Part shown: piece after piece, positions 46,348 through 53,899 of the stretch | Position numbering within the stretch: the first letter of the stretch is position 1 | How the letters are laid out: each line of letters starts with the position of its first letter | Notes under the pieces: generated by a model | The model's input: the letters and a program-made list of their open reading frames with translations, nothing else | What the model was told of the DNA's origin: nothing | Database searches by the model: none | Translations under genes and position numbers: made by a program | NCBI GenBank assembly: GCA_903231505.1 | Contig: CAFBRK010000216.1 | Coordinates: 62,001-126,000 of the forward strand | Reading direction: 5' to 3' | From: Olavius algarvensis associated proteobacterium Delta 3 | Lineage (GTDB): Bacteria > Desulfobacterota > Desulfobacteria > Desulfobacterales > CAFBRK01 | Length of the DNA stretch: 64,000 bases

Positions 46348-47994
46348 ATGTTGGAACCTAATCAGCCAGGGCAGGTCCCCGTTGGGCAACCCCAACCTCC
46401 GCCCGATTATGCCAATCAGATCGGCGAAATCTTTAAAAAACTACCCAATGAGATTCATCTATTCCTGTTTTCCAATCCGGGAATGGACGATGTGTTCAGC
46501 CAGAGCATCCGCCAGGCCGTTCGGGCATTCCGTGACCTGACATCCAAAATCATCTTTCGGGAATATCCCGTGGACCACGAGATGGCCCGCGAATGGAACG
46601 TGGATGCCGGGCCCGCATTGCTGTTTGAGCCGGATCATTACAACATCCGGTGGTATGGTGGTCCGCTGGGCGAAGAAGGGCGGACATTTCTGGAGCTGTT
46701 AATCTATATCGGGCTCGGAAAGAGCAACCTGAGCGAACAGTCTCTCCATGTGCTCCGCAAAATCCAGGAACCGCGTCAGGTCAAGGTGTTTGTCAGCCCG
46801 ACTTGCCCGTATTGTCCCCAGCAGGCAGTCAATGCCGTTAAGGCCGCCATCGAACGCCCGGAAGTGGTCTCCCTGGAGCTGATCGATATTCAATGCCGCC
46901 CGGATCTGGCCGATCAATACTCCGCCCACAGTGTGCCCCAGGCATACGCCAATGATGCGCTTATCGCCATGGGTGCCCAGACCGAAGAGCTCTTCATGGC
47001 CTCCCTGGACAAGCTTGAACCTCAGACGGTCTTTATCCCCGAAATCGAATCCGAATTGGTCGAGGTGGATCTGGTGATTGTCGGCGGCGGTCCGGCCGGA
47101 CTGACCGCGGGTATCTATGCCGAGAGAAGCGGGCTGAATGCCGCCATCATTGAAAAAGGGGCGTTAGGCGGTCAGGTGGCATTGACACCCACCGTGGAAA
47201 ATTATCCGGGGTTGACCCAGGTCGGCGGCAAAACCCTGGTGGATATCATGGTTACCCATGCCCTCGAATACACCACCATTTTTCCCGGCGAGGAGGTTAT
47301 CGACATTACGATTGGATCGCCCTTCGAGGTCAAAACAAGCCGGCGACGTTTTCTGGCCAAGACGATCCTGCTGGCCACGGGGGCATCCCACCGTCATCTC
47401 GACGTGCCCGGCGAATCGCGCCTGTCGGGCCGCGGTGTCAGCTATTGCGCCACATGTGACGGCATGCTCTTCCAGGGCAAAAAGGTCATCGTGGTCGGCG
47501 GCGGAAACAGCGCTGTTACCGAAGCCCTGTATCTGAAAAACATCGGGATTGATGTCACTCTGGTGCATCGTCGAGATTCCCTGCGCGCCCAGGAATTTCT
47601 GGCAAAGAACCTGGAAGAAAACCAGATTCCGGTGCTCTGGAACACAGAAGTCCAGGAGATCCGGGGGGAGGAGCGTGTGGCAGAGGTATTGCTGAAGAAC
47701 AATCAGACAGACGACACATCGACCCTGCCGATCGACGGCGTGTTCGTTGCCATCGGCTACGAACCCTCCGTGGAACTTGCCAAGAAGCTCGGCGTGGCGC
47801 TGAACGAAGACGGATTCATCCAAAAAGACGAAAACCATCGGACCAACATTCCCGGCATTTACTCGGCCGGTGACGTGGAAGGCGGCTACAAGCAGATTGT
47901 GACCGCCGCCGGCCAGGGATCCGAGGCCGCCATGAGTATCTTCGAAGACATGATAAATCCGTATTGGACCAAGGAAAAAGAAACGGTGTCCTAA
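46348..47994 (+). CDS. AhpF-like thioredoxin reductase with N-terminal double thioredoxin fold
   Basis: 548 residues. The N-terminus has two thioredoxin folds. The first (about 25-125) has lost its CxxC (LFSNPGMDDV); the second has CPYC (about 153-156) and SVPQAY with the cis-Pro. The flavoprotein half has the FAD-binding GGGPAGLTAG (about 246-255), redox-active CATC (about 367-370), NADPH-binding VVGGGNSAVTEA and IYSAGDVEGG. Domain order matches AhpF, the reductase of AhpC-type peroxidases. It is downstream of the Fur-like regulator by 83 bases. The partner could be the secreted peroxiredoxin's cytoplasmic relatives, Tpx, or the glutaredoxin. Confidence 0.92.
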   Translation: MLEPNQPGQVPVGQPQPPPDYANQIGEIFKKLPNEIHLFLFSNPGMDDVFSQSIRQAVRAFRDLTSKIIFREYPVDHEMAREWNVDAGPALLFEPDHYNIRWYGGPLGEEGRTFLELLIYIGLGKSNLSEQSLHVLRKIQEPRQVKVFVSPTCPYCPQQAVNAVKAAIERPEVVSLELIDIQCRPDLADQYSAHSVPQAYANDALIAMGAQTEELFMASLDKLEPQTVFIPEIESELVEVDLVIVGGGPAGLTAGIYAERSGLNAAIIEKGALGGQVALTPTVENYPGLTQVGGKTLVDIMVTHALEYTTIFPGEEVIDITIGSPFEVKTSRRRFLAKTILLATGASHRHLDVPGESRLSGRGVSYCATCDGMLFQGKKVIVVGGGNSAVTEALYLKNIGIDVTLVHRRDSLRAQEFLAKNLEENQIPVLWNTEVQEIRGEERVAEVLLKNNQTDDTSTLPIDGVFVAIGYEPSVELAKKLGVALNEDGFIQKDENHRTNIPGIYSAGDVEGGYKQIVTAAGQGSEAAMSIFEDMINPYWTKEKETVS

Positions 47995-48451
47995 TCAAAG
48001 GACGGAGTCATGGAGTGGTGGAGTACTGGAGTACCGGAGGCCTGCGGCACCGCGTGACAATGATGCATCACGTCAGTAATCAGATGCATCCTTTGCCCTT
48101 CGGTCACATCAGTCATCCATGATGCCATCACCCCGATACTCCCGCCCGCCACTATTACAGCGATTGTCAGAATTCCGTTCCGAAGTCATACTCAAGGTTC
48201 GGGGTCTGCTTTCTATCGGAACATAGCGTATGCTTCCAACAGAATACGGGGTCGAAGGAGTTCGGTTATAGACGTGTTCGGCGTCGGGGTCGGTATCGGG
48301 ATCTGTATCGGTATCGAGACAGGATCGCCATTTTCGAGCTCGATACCGACCCCGATGATCCCGACCTTTTCCGATACGGTGACACGCCACCAATCGGAAC
48401 GGAATTCTGACAATGGCTATATATATCCCTTATGGTTCATAAAATTTCGGG
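47995..48451. other. Repeat-filled intergenic region
   Basis: 457 bases without a gene. The left part has short imperfect tandem units (GGAGTACTGGAGTACCGGAG near 48020). The rest is the inverted-repeat element at 48153-48424. Confidence 0.55.
48153..48424. repeat. MITE-like element with terminal inverted repeats
   Basis: About 272 bases. The left end contains ATTGTCAGAATTCCGTTCCG (from 48164), exactly repeated as reverse complement at the right end (48396-48415 region), with looser match outward. The interior holds GTCGGTATCGG and CGATACCGACCC tracts and no protein frame. Related single arms occur at 33126-33155, 39534-39567 and 58234-58260, so it is a dispersed family in this genome. Confidence 0.65.
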
Positions 48452-48973
48452 TTAACGCTCTTTCCGTTCATCCTCCAGATACATCTGCATGTTCTCCAGA
48501 TAATTTCGGACCGGCTGGGTTATCCGCTCGATGGAAGCTGCGGGCATCTCGCGTTTCAGGACAGCCGGCGTACCGGCAACCAGATGGTGGGGGCCCACCT
48601 TCTGGCCCTCTCGAACGACGGAAGCGGCGGCCACCACGGATCCCTTGCAAATATGGGCATCACTCAGGACCACGGCATTGATGCCGATCAAACAGTGCTC
48701 TTCGATAGTGCAGCCGTGGATCACGGCATTGTGCCCGACCGTGACGCGATCCCCGATGATGGCCGGCTTCTCGTAATCCACATGCACCGTGCAGTTGTCC
48801 TGTATGTTGGTGTCTCTGCCGACCCGGATAGGGGCCATGTCGCCCCTGAGTACGGCACCAAACCAGATGCTGGCACCCTCGGCGATCTCTACGTCTCCGA
48901 TGATCATCGCCGTCGGCGCGATGTAGACCCGGCGTCCGATTTTCGGCATTCGGCCCTGAAACGCCATTATCAT
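48452..48973 (-). CDS. Gamma-carbonic anhydrase-like hexapeptide-repeat protein
   Basis: 173 residues forming a left-handed beta-helix. GASIWFGAVLRGDMAPIRVG and NIQDNCTVHVDY are typical of the gamma-CA/YrdA family. The zinc ligands are expected at the His in TVHVDY and at VGHNAVIHGC. ASVVREGQKVGPHHLVAGTPA is the family C-terminal turn. It may bind zinc or iron and hydrate CO2; many YrdA-type members lack measured activity. AAGGGGG precedes the ATG at 48973. It is transcribed alone, away from the next gene. Confidence 0.9.
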   Translation of the reverse strand: MIMAFQGRMPKIGRRVYIAPTAMIIGDVEIAEGASIWFGAVLRGDMAPIRVGRDTNIQDNCTVHVDYEKPAIIGDRVTVGHNAVIHGCTIEEHCLIGINAVVLSDAHICKGSVVAAASVVREGQKVGPHHLVAGTPAVLKREMPAASIERITQPVRNYLENMQMYLEDERKER

Positions 48974-49146
48974 ATCATCCCCCTTGTTGTGTAAGGATTC
49001 GTGTGTGTTTGCGACATCATCCGCAGTTTGTCAGGGTGCTGTCAATCTTGAAACCATTTGCTTTTATGTTCTTCTATAGCTATGACACGATGCAGTCTCT
49101 GAGCGTCACCTGAAAACCGGAAAAGGGCAAAGCAGGTTCTATACCA

Positions 49147-50031
49147 ATGAATTTTCAAAAAATCGAGTTGGAACAGCAGAGCGACTACACGAATCTGTTG
49201 GTGTCGTCCGGAAACCATGCGTCGGACTACAGTTTCGTCAATCTATGGAGCTGGGCCGATGAGTATCAACTCACCTGGAGCTGGCACGACGATCTCGTAT
49301 GGATCCGGCAAGGGACGCCCGAGCCGGTGTTCTGGGCACCGGTCGGCCCGTGGGAACACATCGACTGGGGATTACTGTTTCAAGAGACCTTTCCCAACGG
49401 TGCGCAGTTCATTCGGGTGCCGGAACCCCTCACCGATCATTGGAAGCAGATCCTCGGTGGCCGCATCGCGGATCATGAGGCCCGCGGTCAATGGGATTAC
49501 CGCTATGATGTCCGGGAGCTCATCGACCTCAAGGGAAACCGGTTTCACAAAAAGAAAAACCTCCTGAACCAGTTTAAAAAAAATTACGATTTTCAATATC
49601 GCCCGTTCGATTCCGAGATCATTACTTTGGCGTGCGAGATGCAGCAGGATTGGTGCACGTGGCGGGACTGTGAGTCTTCAGAAACCCTTCTGGCTGAAAA
49701 CCGTGCCATCGCACGGGTACTTCGCAACTGGAACCGACTGGACGGGCTTCACGGCGGTGCGCTGCTGGTGGAGGGCACCCTGATTGCCTATACCATCGCC
49801 GAAAAGCTCACCGAGGATACGTTGGTTATCCATTTTGAAAAAGGCAGCCACGGCTACAAGGGCGTGTATCAGGCCATCAACCAGATGTTCCTTCAACGGT
49901 CCGGAAACGGATACACCTATGTGAACCGGGAACAGGATCTGGGCAACGAGGGTTTACGAAAAGCGAAAATGTCCTACAACCCGGTCGATTTTGTGAAAAA
50001 GTCACGGGTCATCCTCAAGCCGGCCCCGTGA
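49147..50031 (+). CDS. DUF2156 (phosphatidylglycerol lysyltransferase C-terminal-like) protein
   Basis: 294 residues with a tandem GNAT-like fold. HASDYSFVNLWSWADEYQ at the N-terminus, NRFHKKKNLLNQFKKNY in the middle and TYVNREQDLGNEGLRKAKMSY at the C-terminus are the blocks of DUF2156. Family relatives transfer an aminoacyl group from tRNA to phosphatidylglycerol (MprF) but those have added membrane helices, absent here. A soluble aminoacyl- or acyltransferase role is likely; the substrate is unknown. It stands alone on the plus strand. Confidence 0.82.
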   Translation: MNFQKIELEQQSDYTNLLVSSGNHASDYSFVNLWSWADEYQLTWSWHDDLVWIRQGTPEPVFWAPVGPWEHIDWGLLFQETFPNGAQFIRVPEPLTDHWKQILGGRIADHEARGQWDYRYDVRELIDLKGNRFHKKKNLLNQFKKNYDFQYRPFDSEIITLACEMQQDWCTWRDCESSETLLAENRAIARVLRNWNRLDGLHGGALLVEGTLIAYTIAEKLTEDTLVIHFEKGSHGYKGVYQAINQMFLQRSGNGYTYVNREQDLGNEGLRKAKMSYNPVDFVKKSRVILKPAP

Positions 50032-50131
50032 CGGCTTCTCTGCGACGGCAGATAACACCGCGAAGCGGTCTGCAGAATTGGCTGCCCAAACGTAGTCTTC
50101 CTCGCAGAATGGATGCCTTGTGCGGCGGTGG

Positions 50132-50593
50132 CTAGTCGCCCTGCTCCGCCATATAATCATCGTACATCGTTTCTAAAAAGAGCTTGTGCTTGGCTTCCTC
50201 CTGGCACAGCATTTTAAAGACATCCTTGTGCGCGTCTTTTTCCGCCTTCCGAAGCAGCTCGTTGTAGAGTGCCAGCGCTTTTTCCTCCCGCTTCATGGCC
50301 AGCCGCAGAATATCGACGTAACTCATGCCTTTCTCGTAGGTCATTTCGGTCATATAGTTGCTGCGCTTGATGTCCGGAATCCACTCATATCGGTAGTCTT
50401 TGAGAGCTTCTCGGTTTTCATCCAGATTTTCCAGTATGTGCTGATGGTTCCGTTCTTCCTTGGCCATACCTTCCAGAGACTTCTTCGCTCCGGCAAACGA
50501 CTCCTTTTCGGCACACTCCGTATAAAACTCGGCCGCCTCCTTTTCTCTGGCTATCGCAAATTGGATGATCTCTTCGTACGTCTCAAAACTCAT
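50132..50593 (-). CDS. Rubrerythrin-like ferritin-fold diiron protein
   Basis: About 153 residues, all alpha-helical. EKEAAEFY, KEERNHQHIL, EEKALALYNEL and EEAKHKLFLE give the two E-x-x-H pairs and lone Glu residues of a diiron four-helix bundle. It lacks the C-terminal rubredoxin domain of classical rubrerythrin, but a rubredoxin-like protein is encoded at 52855-53025. It probably reduces peroxide or stores iron. The start is ATG 50593, six bases after GGAAGGAG. Confidence 0.9.
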   Translation of the reverse strand: MSFETYEEIIQFAIAREKEAAEFYTECAEKESFAGAKKSLEGMAKEERNHQHILENLDENREALKDYRYEWIPDIKRSNYMTEMTYEKGMSYVDILRLAMKREEKALALYNELLRKAEKDAHKDVFKMLCQEEAKHKLFLETMYDDYMAEQGD

Positions 50594-50754
50594 CACCAAC
50601 TCCTTCCGTTAGCAGATTGTCACCTTTTCTATGGTCATTTCCGGTGATTGTCGGCAGAAACGTCCCATCACTGTCGACCATAGAAAAAATACAATCATAT
50701 GAAAAGTGCTTTATATCATCCTGGGGCTCTTCTTATAAAGTGGCACAGCATCTT

Positions 50755-51270
50755 CTAAAGGAGGTCTCGCACCACCTCTATGACGGCGTCATAATCCGGT
50801 TCCTGGGCAATTTCCGGAACAATTTGTTCATAACGGAGAATCCCTTCACGGTCGATCACGAAGACCGCACGGGTCAGCAGACGCCGCTCCCCGATCATCA
50901 CGCCGTAGGCTTCTCCAAATGACCCGTCCCGGTGATCGGACAGCGTCACGACGCGGTCCACACCGGCCGCCCCGCACCACCGTTTTTGGGCGTATGGCAG
51001 ATCCATGCTGACCGTCAGAATAACCACGTCATCTCCCAGAGATGCGGCCTCGGAGTTGAATCGGCGGGTCTCCATGTCACACGTCGGCGTGTCCAAAGAG
51101 GGGACCGCCGAAACCACACAGATCTTTCCCTTCAGAGACGAAAGGGCAAATGGAGCCAGATAGTTGTCGATCAGAATCACGTCCGGCGCCGGTGCACCCA
51201 TGGCGGGCGGGTTTCCCCCGAGTGTCATCGGCTCGCCTCTCCAGGTCACCACGTCTGTACGCACGCCCAT
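50755..51270 (-). CDS. tpx: Thiol peroxidase
   Basis: 171 residues, close to the usual 168. PSLDTPTCDMETRRFN contains the peroxidatic Cys after Thr, and YAQKRWCGAAGVDRVVTLSDHR the resolving Cys, the Tpx arrangement (about residues 61 and 95 in E. coli numbering). VTWRGEPMTLGGNPPAMGAPAPD is the family N-terminus. It reduces hydroperoxides using thioredoxin. The start is ATG 51270 behind GGAAGGAG; a longer frame adds a non-family leader. It lies beside the rubrerythrin-like gene on the same strand. Confidence 0.94.
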   Translation of the reverse strand: MGVRTDVVTWRGEPMTLGGNPPAMGAPAPDVILIDNYLAPFALSSLKGKICVVSAVPSLDTPTCDMETRRFNSEAASLGDDVVILTVSMDLPYAQKRWCGAAGVDRVVTLSDHRDGSFGEAYGVMIGERRLLTRAVFVIDREGILRYEQIVPEIAQEPDYDAVIEVVRDLL

Positions 51271-51423
51271 CTGTCTTCTCCTTCCAAAATACCTCTGTAA
51301 CACGGTTAGCGTAAAGATAAACTGAGAACCGCTGTCGTCAACGGGAGTCCCGCCGGTCCGGCATGCACGTGCGGTCAATCGAACCCGATACCCGGCCTGC
51401 CATGGCCCAGGCCATGTCGCCAG

Positions 51424-52113
51424 CTAAAAGGGGTAGAGTTTGACCAGATGGCGGGGAGACACACCGGCGGCAAACAGGGATCGGATCAGCCAGTTTCTCA
51501 GTGTCCCGAGGACAATCCCTTCGGCGTCCCACCGACGGGGTGACGTTTGCACGCGATCCTTCAGAATCCGTATCCGAGCACCGGTTCGCCGTATCCGCTG
51601 CATCAGCTCGACGTCTTCCATCAACGGAAGGTCGCTGTATCCGCCGAGCTCCTCGAAGAAGGTTCTACGGAGAAAAATCGCCTGATCGCCGTAAGGAACT
51701 CGCAATAGCCGGTTTCGCAAATTGGTGGCGGCCTCGATGATACGAAACACCTTCCGCCTGGAGTCGATACCGAGCGTAAAGGCACCTCCGACCACTTCGG
51801 CAACGTCGGCCACCTCGAGGATACATTCCACGGCATTGACGGGCAGGGTGGTATCCGCATGCAAAAACAGGAGGATGTCGCCGATTGCCCGTCGAGCCCC
51901 TTCGTTCATCTGGACCGCACACCCCTTGGCGGAGCGGATTTTCCGGACCGTGTCATGGGCGATGGCGCGGATCGTGCCGCCGGAAGGTTCGCCGTCCACG
52001 ACGAGAATTTCACAACAGTCTGTTCCGCGCAGCGCAAAAACCGAGGTCAACGTCCGGTGGATGACAGATGCTTCCTGAAAGACCGGAATGATGACGGAAA
52101 TAACGGCAGGCAT
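51424..52113 (-). CDS. TIGR04283-type glycosyltransferase family 2
   Basis: About 229 residues from ATG 52113 with AGGGG upstream. VISVIIPVFQEASVIHRTL opens the GT-A fold; EILVVDGEPSGGT, GCAVQMNEGARRAIGDILLFLHADT and VPYGDQAIFLRR are diagnostic for the family named arsenosugar-biosynthesis or rSAM/selenodomain-associated transferase 2. It usually occurs with a DUF2064 enzyme, which is at 43128-43817. Here it follows polarity of tpx. The substrate is not established. Confidence 0.87.
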   Translation of the reverse strand: MPAVISVIIPVFQEASVIHRTLTSVFALRGTDCCEILVVDGEPSGGTIRAIAHDTVRKIRSAKGCAVQMNEGARRAIGDILLFLHADTTLPVNAVECILEVADVAEVVGGAFTLGIDSRRKVFRIIEAATNLRNRLLRVPYGDQAIFLRRTFFEELGGYSDLPLMEDVELMQRIRRTGARIRILKDRVQTSPRRWDAEGIVLGTLRNWLIRSLFAAGVSPRHLVKLYPF

Positions 52114-52516
52114 GGAATACCCCTGAGATAAAAATGCGGCCACGGAGTCAAGATCCGGTTATGGGTATCGGAAAAAAGACACCCGGGCAATACCTTTCCC
52201 ATAGTTTGTCTTGCGAGACAGGAGTGTCTCATATGAAAACCCGAGACGGTTGATGTTACGCAATAATGAATGATTTTAGCTGATTAGTTCGATGTCCGGT
52301 GGAACAGAATCCGGGAACAGGCCCTCACCCTGTGTCGCATCGCGTTTCGCGGCTATCGGCCGCCCCCGATCACCCCTTCTTCGATTCCTTCATAACAGAT
52401 TGAATTATATATTAATACTGAAATATTTAGCGGTTACGGAGGCCGTGGCACAAATCTTGATTTGTTTTGGATACGGTAGCTTAAAACATAGTCGAAGTCA
52501 GCCCCGCACATCGATA
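52114..52516. other. Divergent intergenic region with an inverted repeat
   Basis: 403 bases. GAGACA-GGAG-TGTCTC (52215-52230) is a perfect 6-bp inverted repeat. AT-rich sequence at 52390-52430 may hold the rightward promoter of the small gene at 52517. No gene is seen here. Confidence 0.4.
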
Positions 52517-52747
52517 ATGGACGAGCCGGTGAAGCCCTGCAACCAACACATTCGAAAAACCCTCGAACTGACCGATGAAATGATTCAGCTGGCAGACGCG
52601 GGCGATGCCGCTCGCGAGGATGTCGGCTGCGGAGTCCTTTATGGAGTTCTCAGGGATGCCGCTTTCAAGCTTCGGAAACTTGCCGAAGAAGAACGGAAAG
52701 CGCACCAGCTGAAAGGCTGGTGGCAAGACGACGCGACCGAATATTGA
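52517..52747 (+). CDS. Small conserved-looking protein of unknown function
   Basis: 76 residues (MDEPVKPCNQHIRKTLELTD...). It is mainly helical, acidic at the start, with RKLAEEERKAHQLKGWW near the C-terminus and two isolated Cys. No signal peptide or membrane helix. No clear ribosome site is visible before ATG 52517, so the start or even the gene is uncertain. It precedes the rubredoxin-like gene by about 110 bases and may be co-transcribed with the oxygen-defence genes. I do not recognise a family. Confidence 0.5.
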   Translation: MDEPVKPCNQHIRKTLELTDEMIQLADAGDAAREDVGCGVLYGVLRDAAFKLRKLAEEERKAHQLKGWWQDDATEY

Positions 52748-52854
52748 CCTTGATGATTGCGGTGTTTGACGTTATGGTCACAATCGGCAGCAGCATGTCA
52801 TGGAACGCCATGAGAAACGCCGATACCGGACTTTCTTTAAAGGAGGTGATGAAT

Positions 52855-53025
52855 ATGCCAAGTTGGAAATGTGCAAATTGTGGATACACATTCGATAAGG
52901 ATGCACCGCCGGATACCTGCCCATCATGCAAGGAGAAGTGTGAATTCCTCGACGCAACCTGTTACACGCCGGACTGCACGGCAGAGGGCATGGATTCCCG
53001 AATCGCGTCGAAGCCCAAAGAGTAG
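52855..53025 (+). CDS. Rubredoxin-like small Fe-binding protein
   Basis: 56 residues. WKCANCGYTFDKDAPPDTCPSCKEKCEFLD has the C-x2-C ... C-x2-C knuckles of the rubredoxin-like domain found at the C-terminus of rubrerythrins, spacing shorter than classical rubredoxin. A strong AGGAGG lies 8 bases before ATG 52855; the ATG at 52849 is too close to it. It probably carries electrons to the rubrerythrin-like protein at 50132-50593 or to the flavodoxin's partners. Two extra Cys (CYTPDC) follow. Confidence 0.88.
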   Translation: MPSWKCANCGYTFDKDAPPDTCPSCKEKCEFLDATCYTPDCTAEGMDSRIASKPKE

Positions 53026-53076
53026 GTCCGATTCGGCGGGCCGCATCCGCCATACCCAGAGGCAAGGAGAACGATC

Positions 53077-53514
53077 ATGGCAAAAGCACTGATTGTCTAT
53101 GTTTCACGCACCGGGGAAACTAAAACGATCGGCGGTCTGATTGCCGAAGGCCTCCGGTTTTCCCTGGTTGACACCGACGTCAAGGACGCCAAGGAAATCA
53201 AGAGCGAACAGGACCTTGCCGGATATGATGCCATTGTATTTGGATCGGCCACCTATCACGGCAGCATGATGCAGGGGATGAAAACTCTGCTTTTCCTGGC
53301 GGAGAAATCCAACCTTGAGGGCAAGGTCGGCGGGGCTTTTGGTGCGTTCGGCTGGAGCGGCGAAGCTCCGGACCGGATTTTTGAAACCATGCAGCACATC
53401 TTGAATATGGACATGGTCAGCGGTCCCCTGCGGCTGAAGTCGAGCTCCCTCGGAGGGGGGATCCAGATGGCCCAGGATTATGGCCGGGAAATCGCAAAAA
53501 AACTGACCCCGTAA
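53077..53514 (+). CDS. Flavodoxin-family protein
   Basis: 145 residues. ALIVYVSRTGETKTIGGLI is the FMN phosphate-binding loop, YDAIVFGSATYHGSMMQGM the 50s loop and GGAFGAFGWSGEAPDRIFETM the 90s loop. It resembles the flavodoxin domain of flavo-diiron proteins (FprA) and may serve as an electron carrier for oxygen or peroxide reduction. It follows the rubredoxin-like gene by about 50 bases with AAGGAGA upstream, in one likely operon. Confidence 0.92.
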   Translation: MAKALIVYVSRTGETKTIGGLIAEGLRFSLVDTDVKDAKEIKSEQDLAGYDAIVFGSATYHGSMMQGMKTLLFLAEKSNLEGKVGGAFGAFGWSGEAPDRIFETMQHILNMDMVSGPLRLKSSSLGGGIQMAQDYGREIAKKLTP

Positions 53515-53559
53515 CCGGTATGTTAGCGCATCTCACTATCAGCCCAAAGGAGAACAGAT

Positions 53560-53745
53560 ATGTCGACACCGCAGCATTGCCCGGGTTTTCAACAATTTAA
53601 AAATCTTCAATCCTTTAAATGCAAGTGCCCCGACTGCGGCCAGGAGGTCGAAATCTTCTCGGACGAATTCGATAAACCCCGTGCCTGCCCGGGGTGCAAA
53701 AAGGAAATCGACTTCACCCAGTGCACGTTGGACGCCGGCGCCTGA
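53560..53745 (+). CDS. Small zinc-ribbon-like protein
   Basis: 61 residues. FKCKCPDCGQEVEIFSDEFDKPRACPGCKKEIDFTQC holds CxxC pairs typical of a zinc ribbon or rubredoxin-like knuckle. A GGAG site precedes ATG 53560. It lies between flavodoxin and cytochrome bd genes. It may be a small metal- or electron-carrier protein; no specific function can be assigned. Confidence 0.75.
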   Translation: MSTPQHCPGFQQFKNLQSFKCKCPDCGQEVEIFSDEFDKPRACPGCKKEIDFTQCTLDAGA

Positions 53746-53760
53746 TGGCGAAACACCATG

Positions 53761-53792
53761 GGTCCGGGCCCCGGCGACCGTGGCCCCGGACC
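53761..53792 (+). other. GC-rich hairpin between zinc-ribbon gene and cydA
   Basis: GGTCCGGG (53761-53768) and CCCGGACC (53785-53792) form an 8-bp stem. No T-tract follows. It may lower read-through or mark a processing site before cydA. Confidence 0.45.
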
Positions 53793-53899
53793 GCATCGGT
53801 ACCGGTGACGATTCCTCACGGCCCGCCGTCCCTGGGTTCTAGGAACGTCACCCGTTATCCGGCAGCCGTATACGAAAAGGTAGATTTAAGGAGATATTC

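Noticed and set aside
52215-52230. GAGACA/TGTCTC inverted repeat as a terminator
   Set aside because: Six-bp stem without a T-tract. Kept only as a possible operator in the intergenic note.
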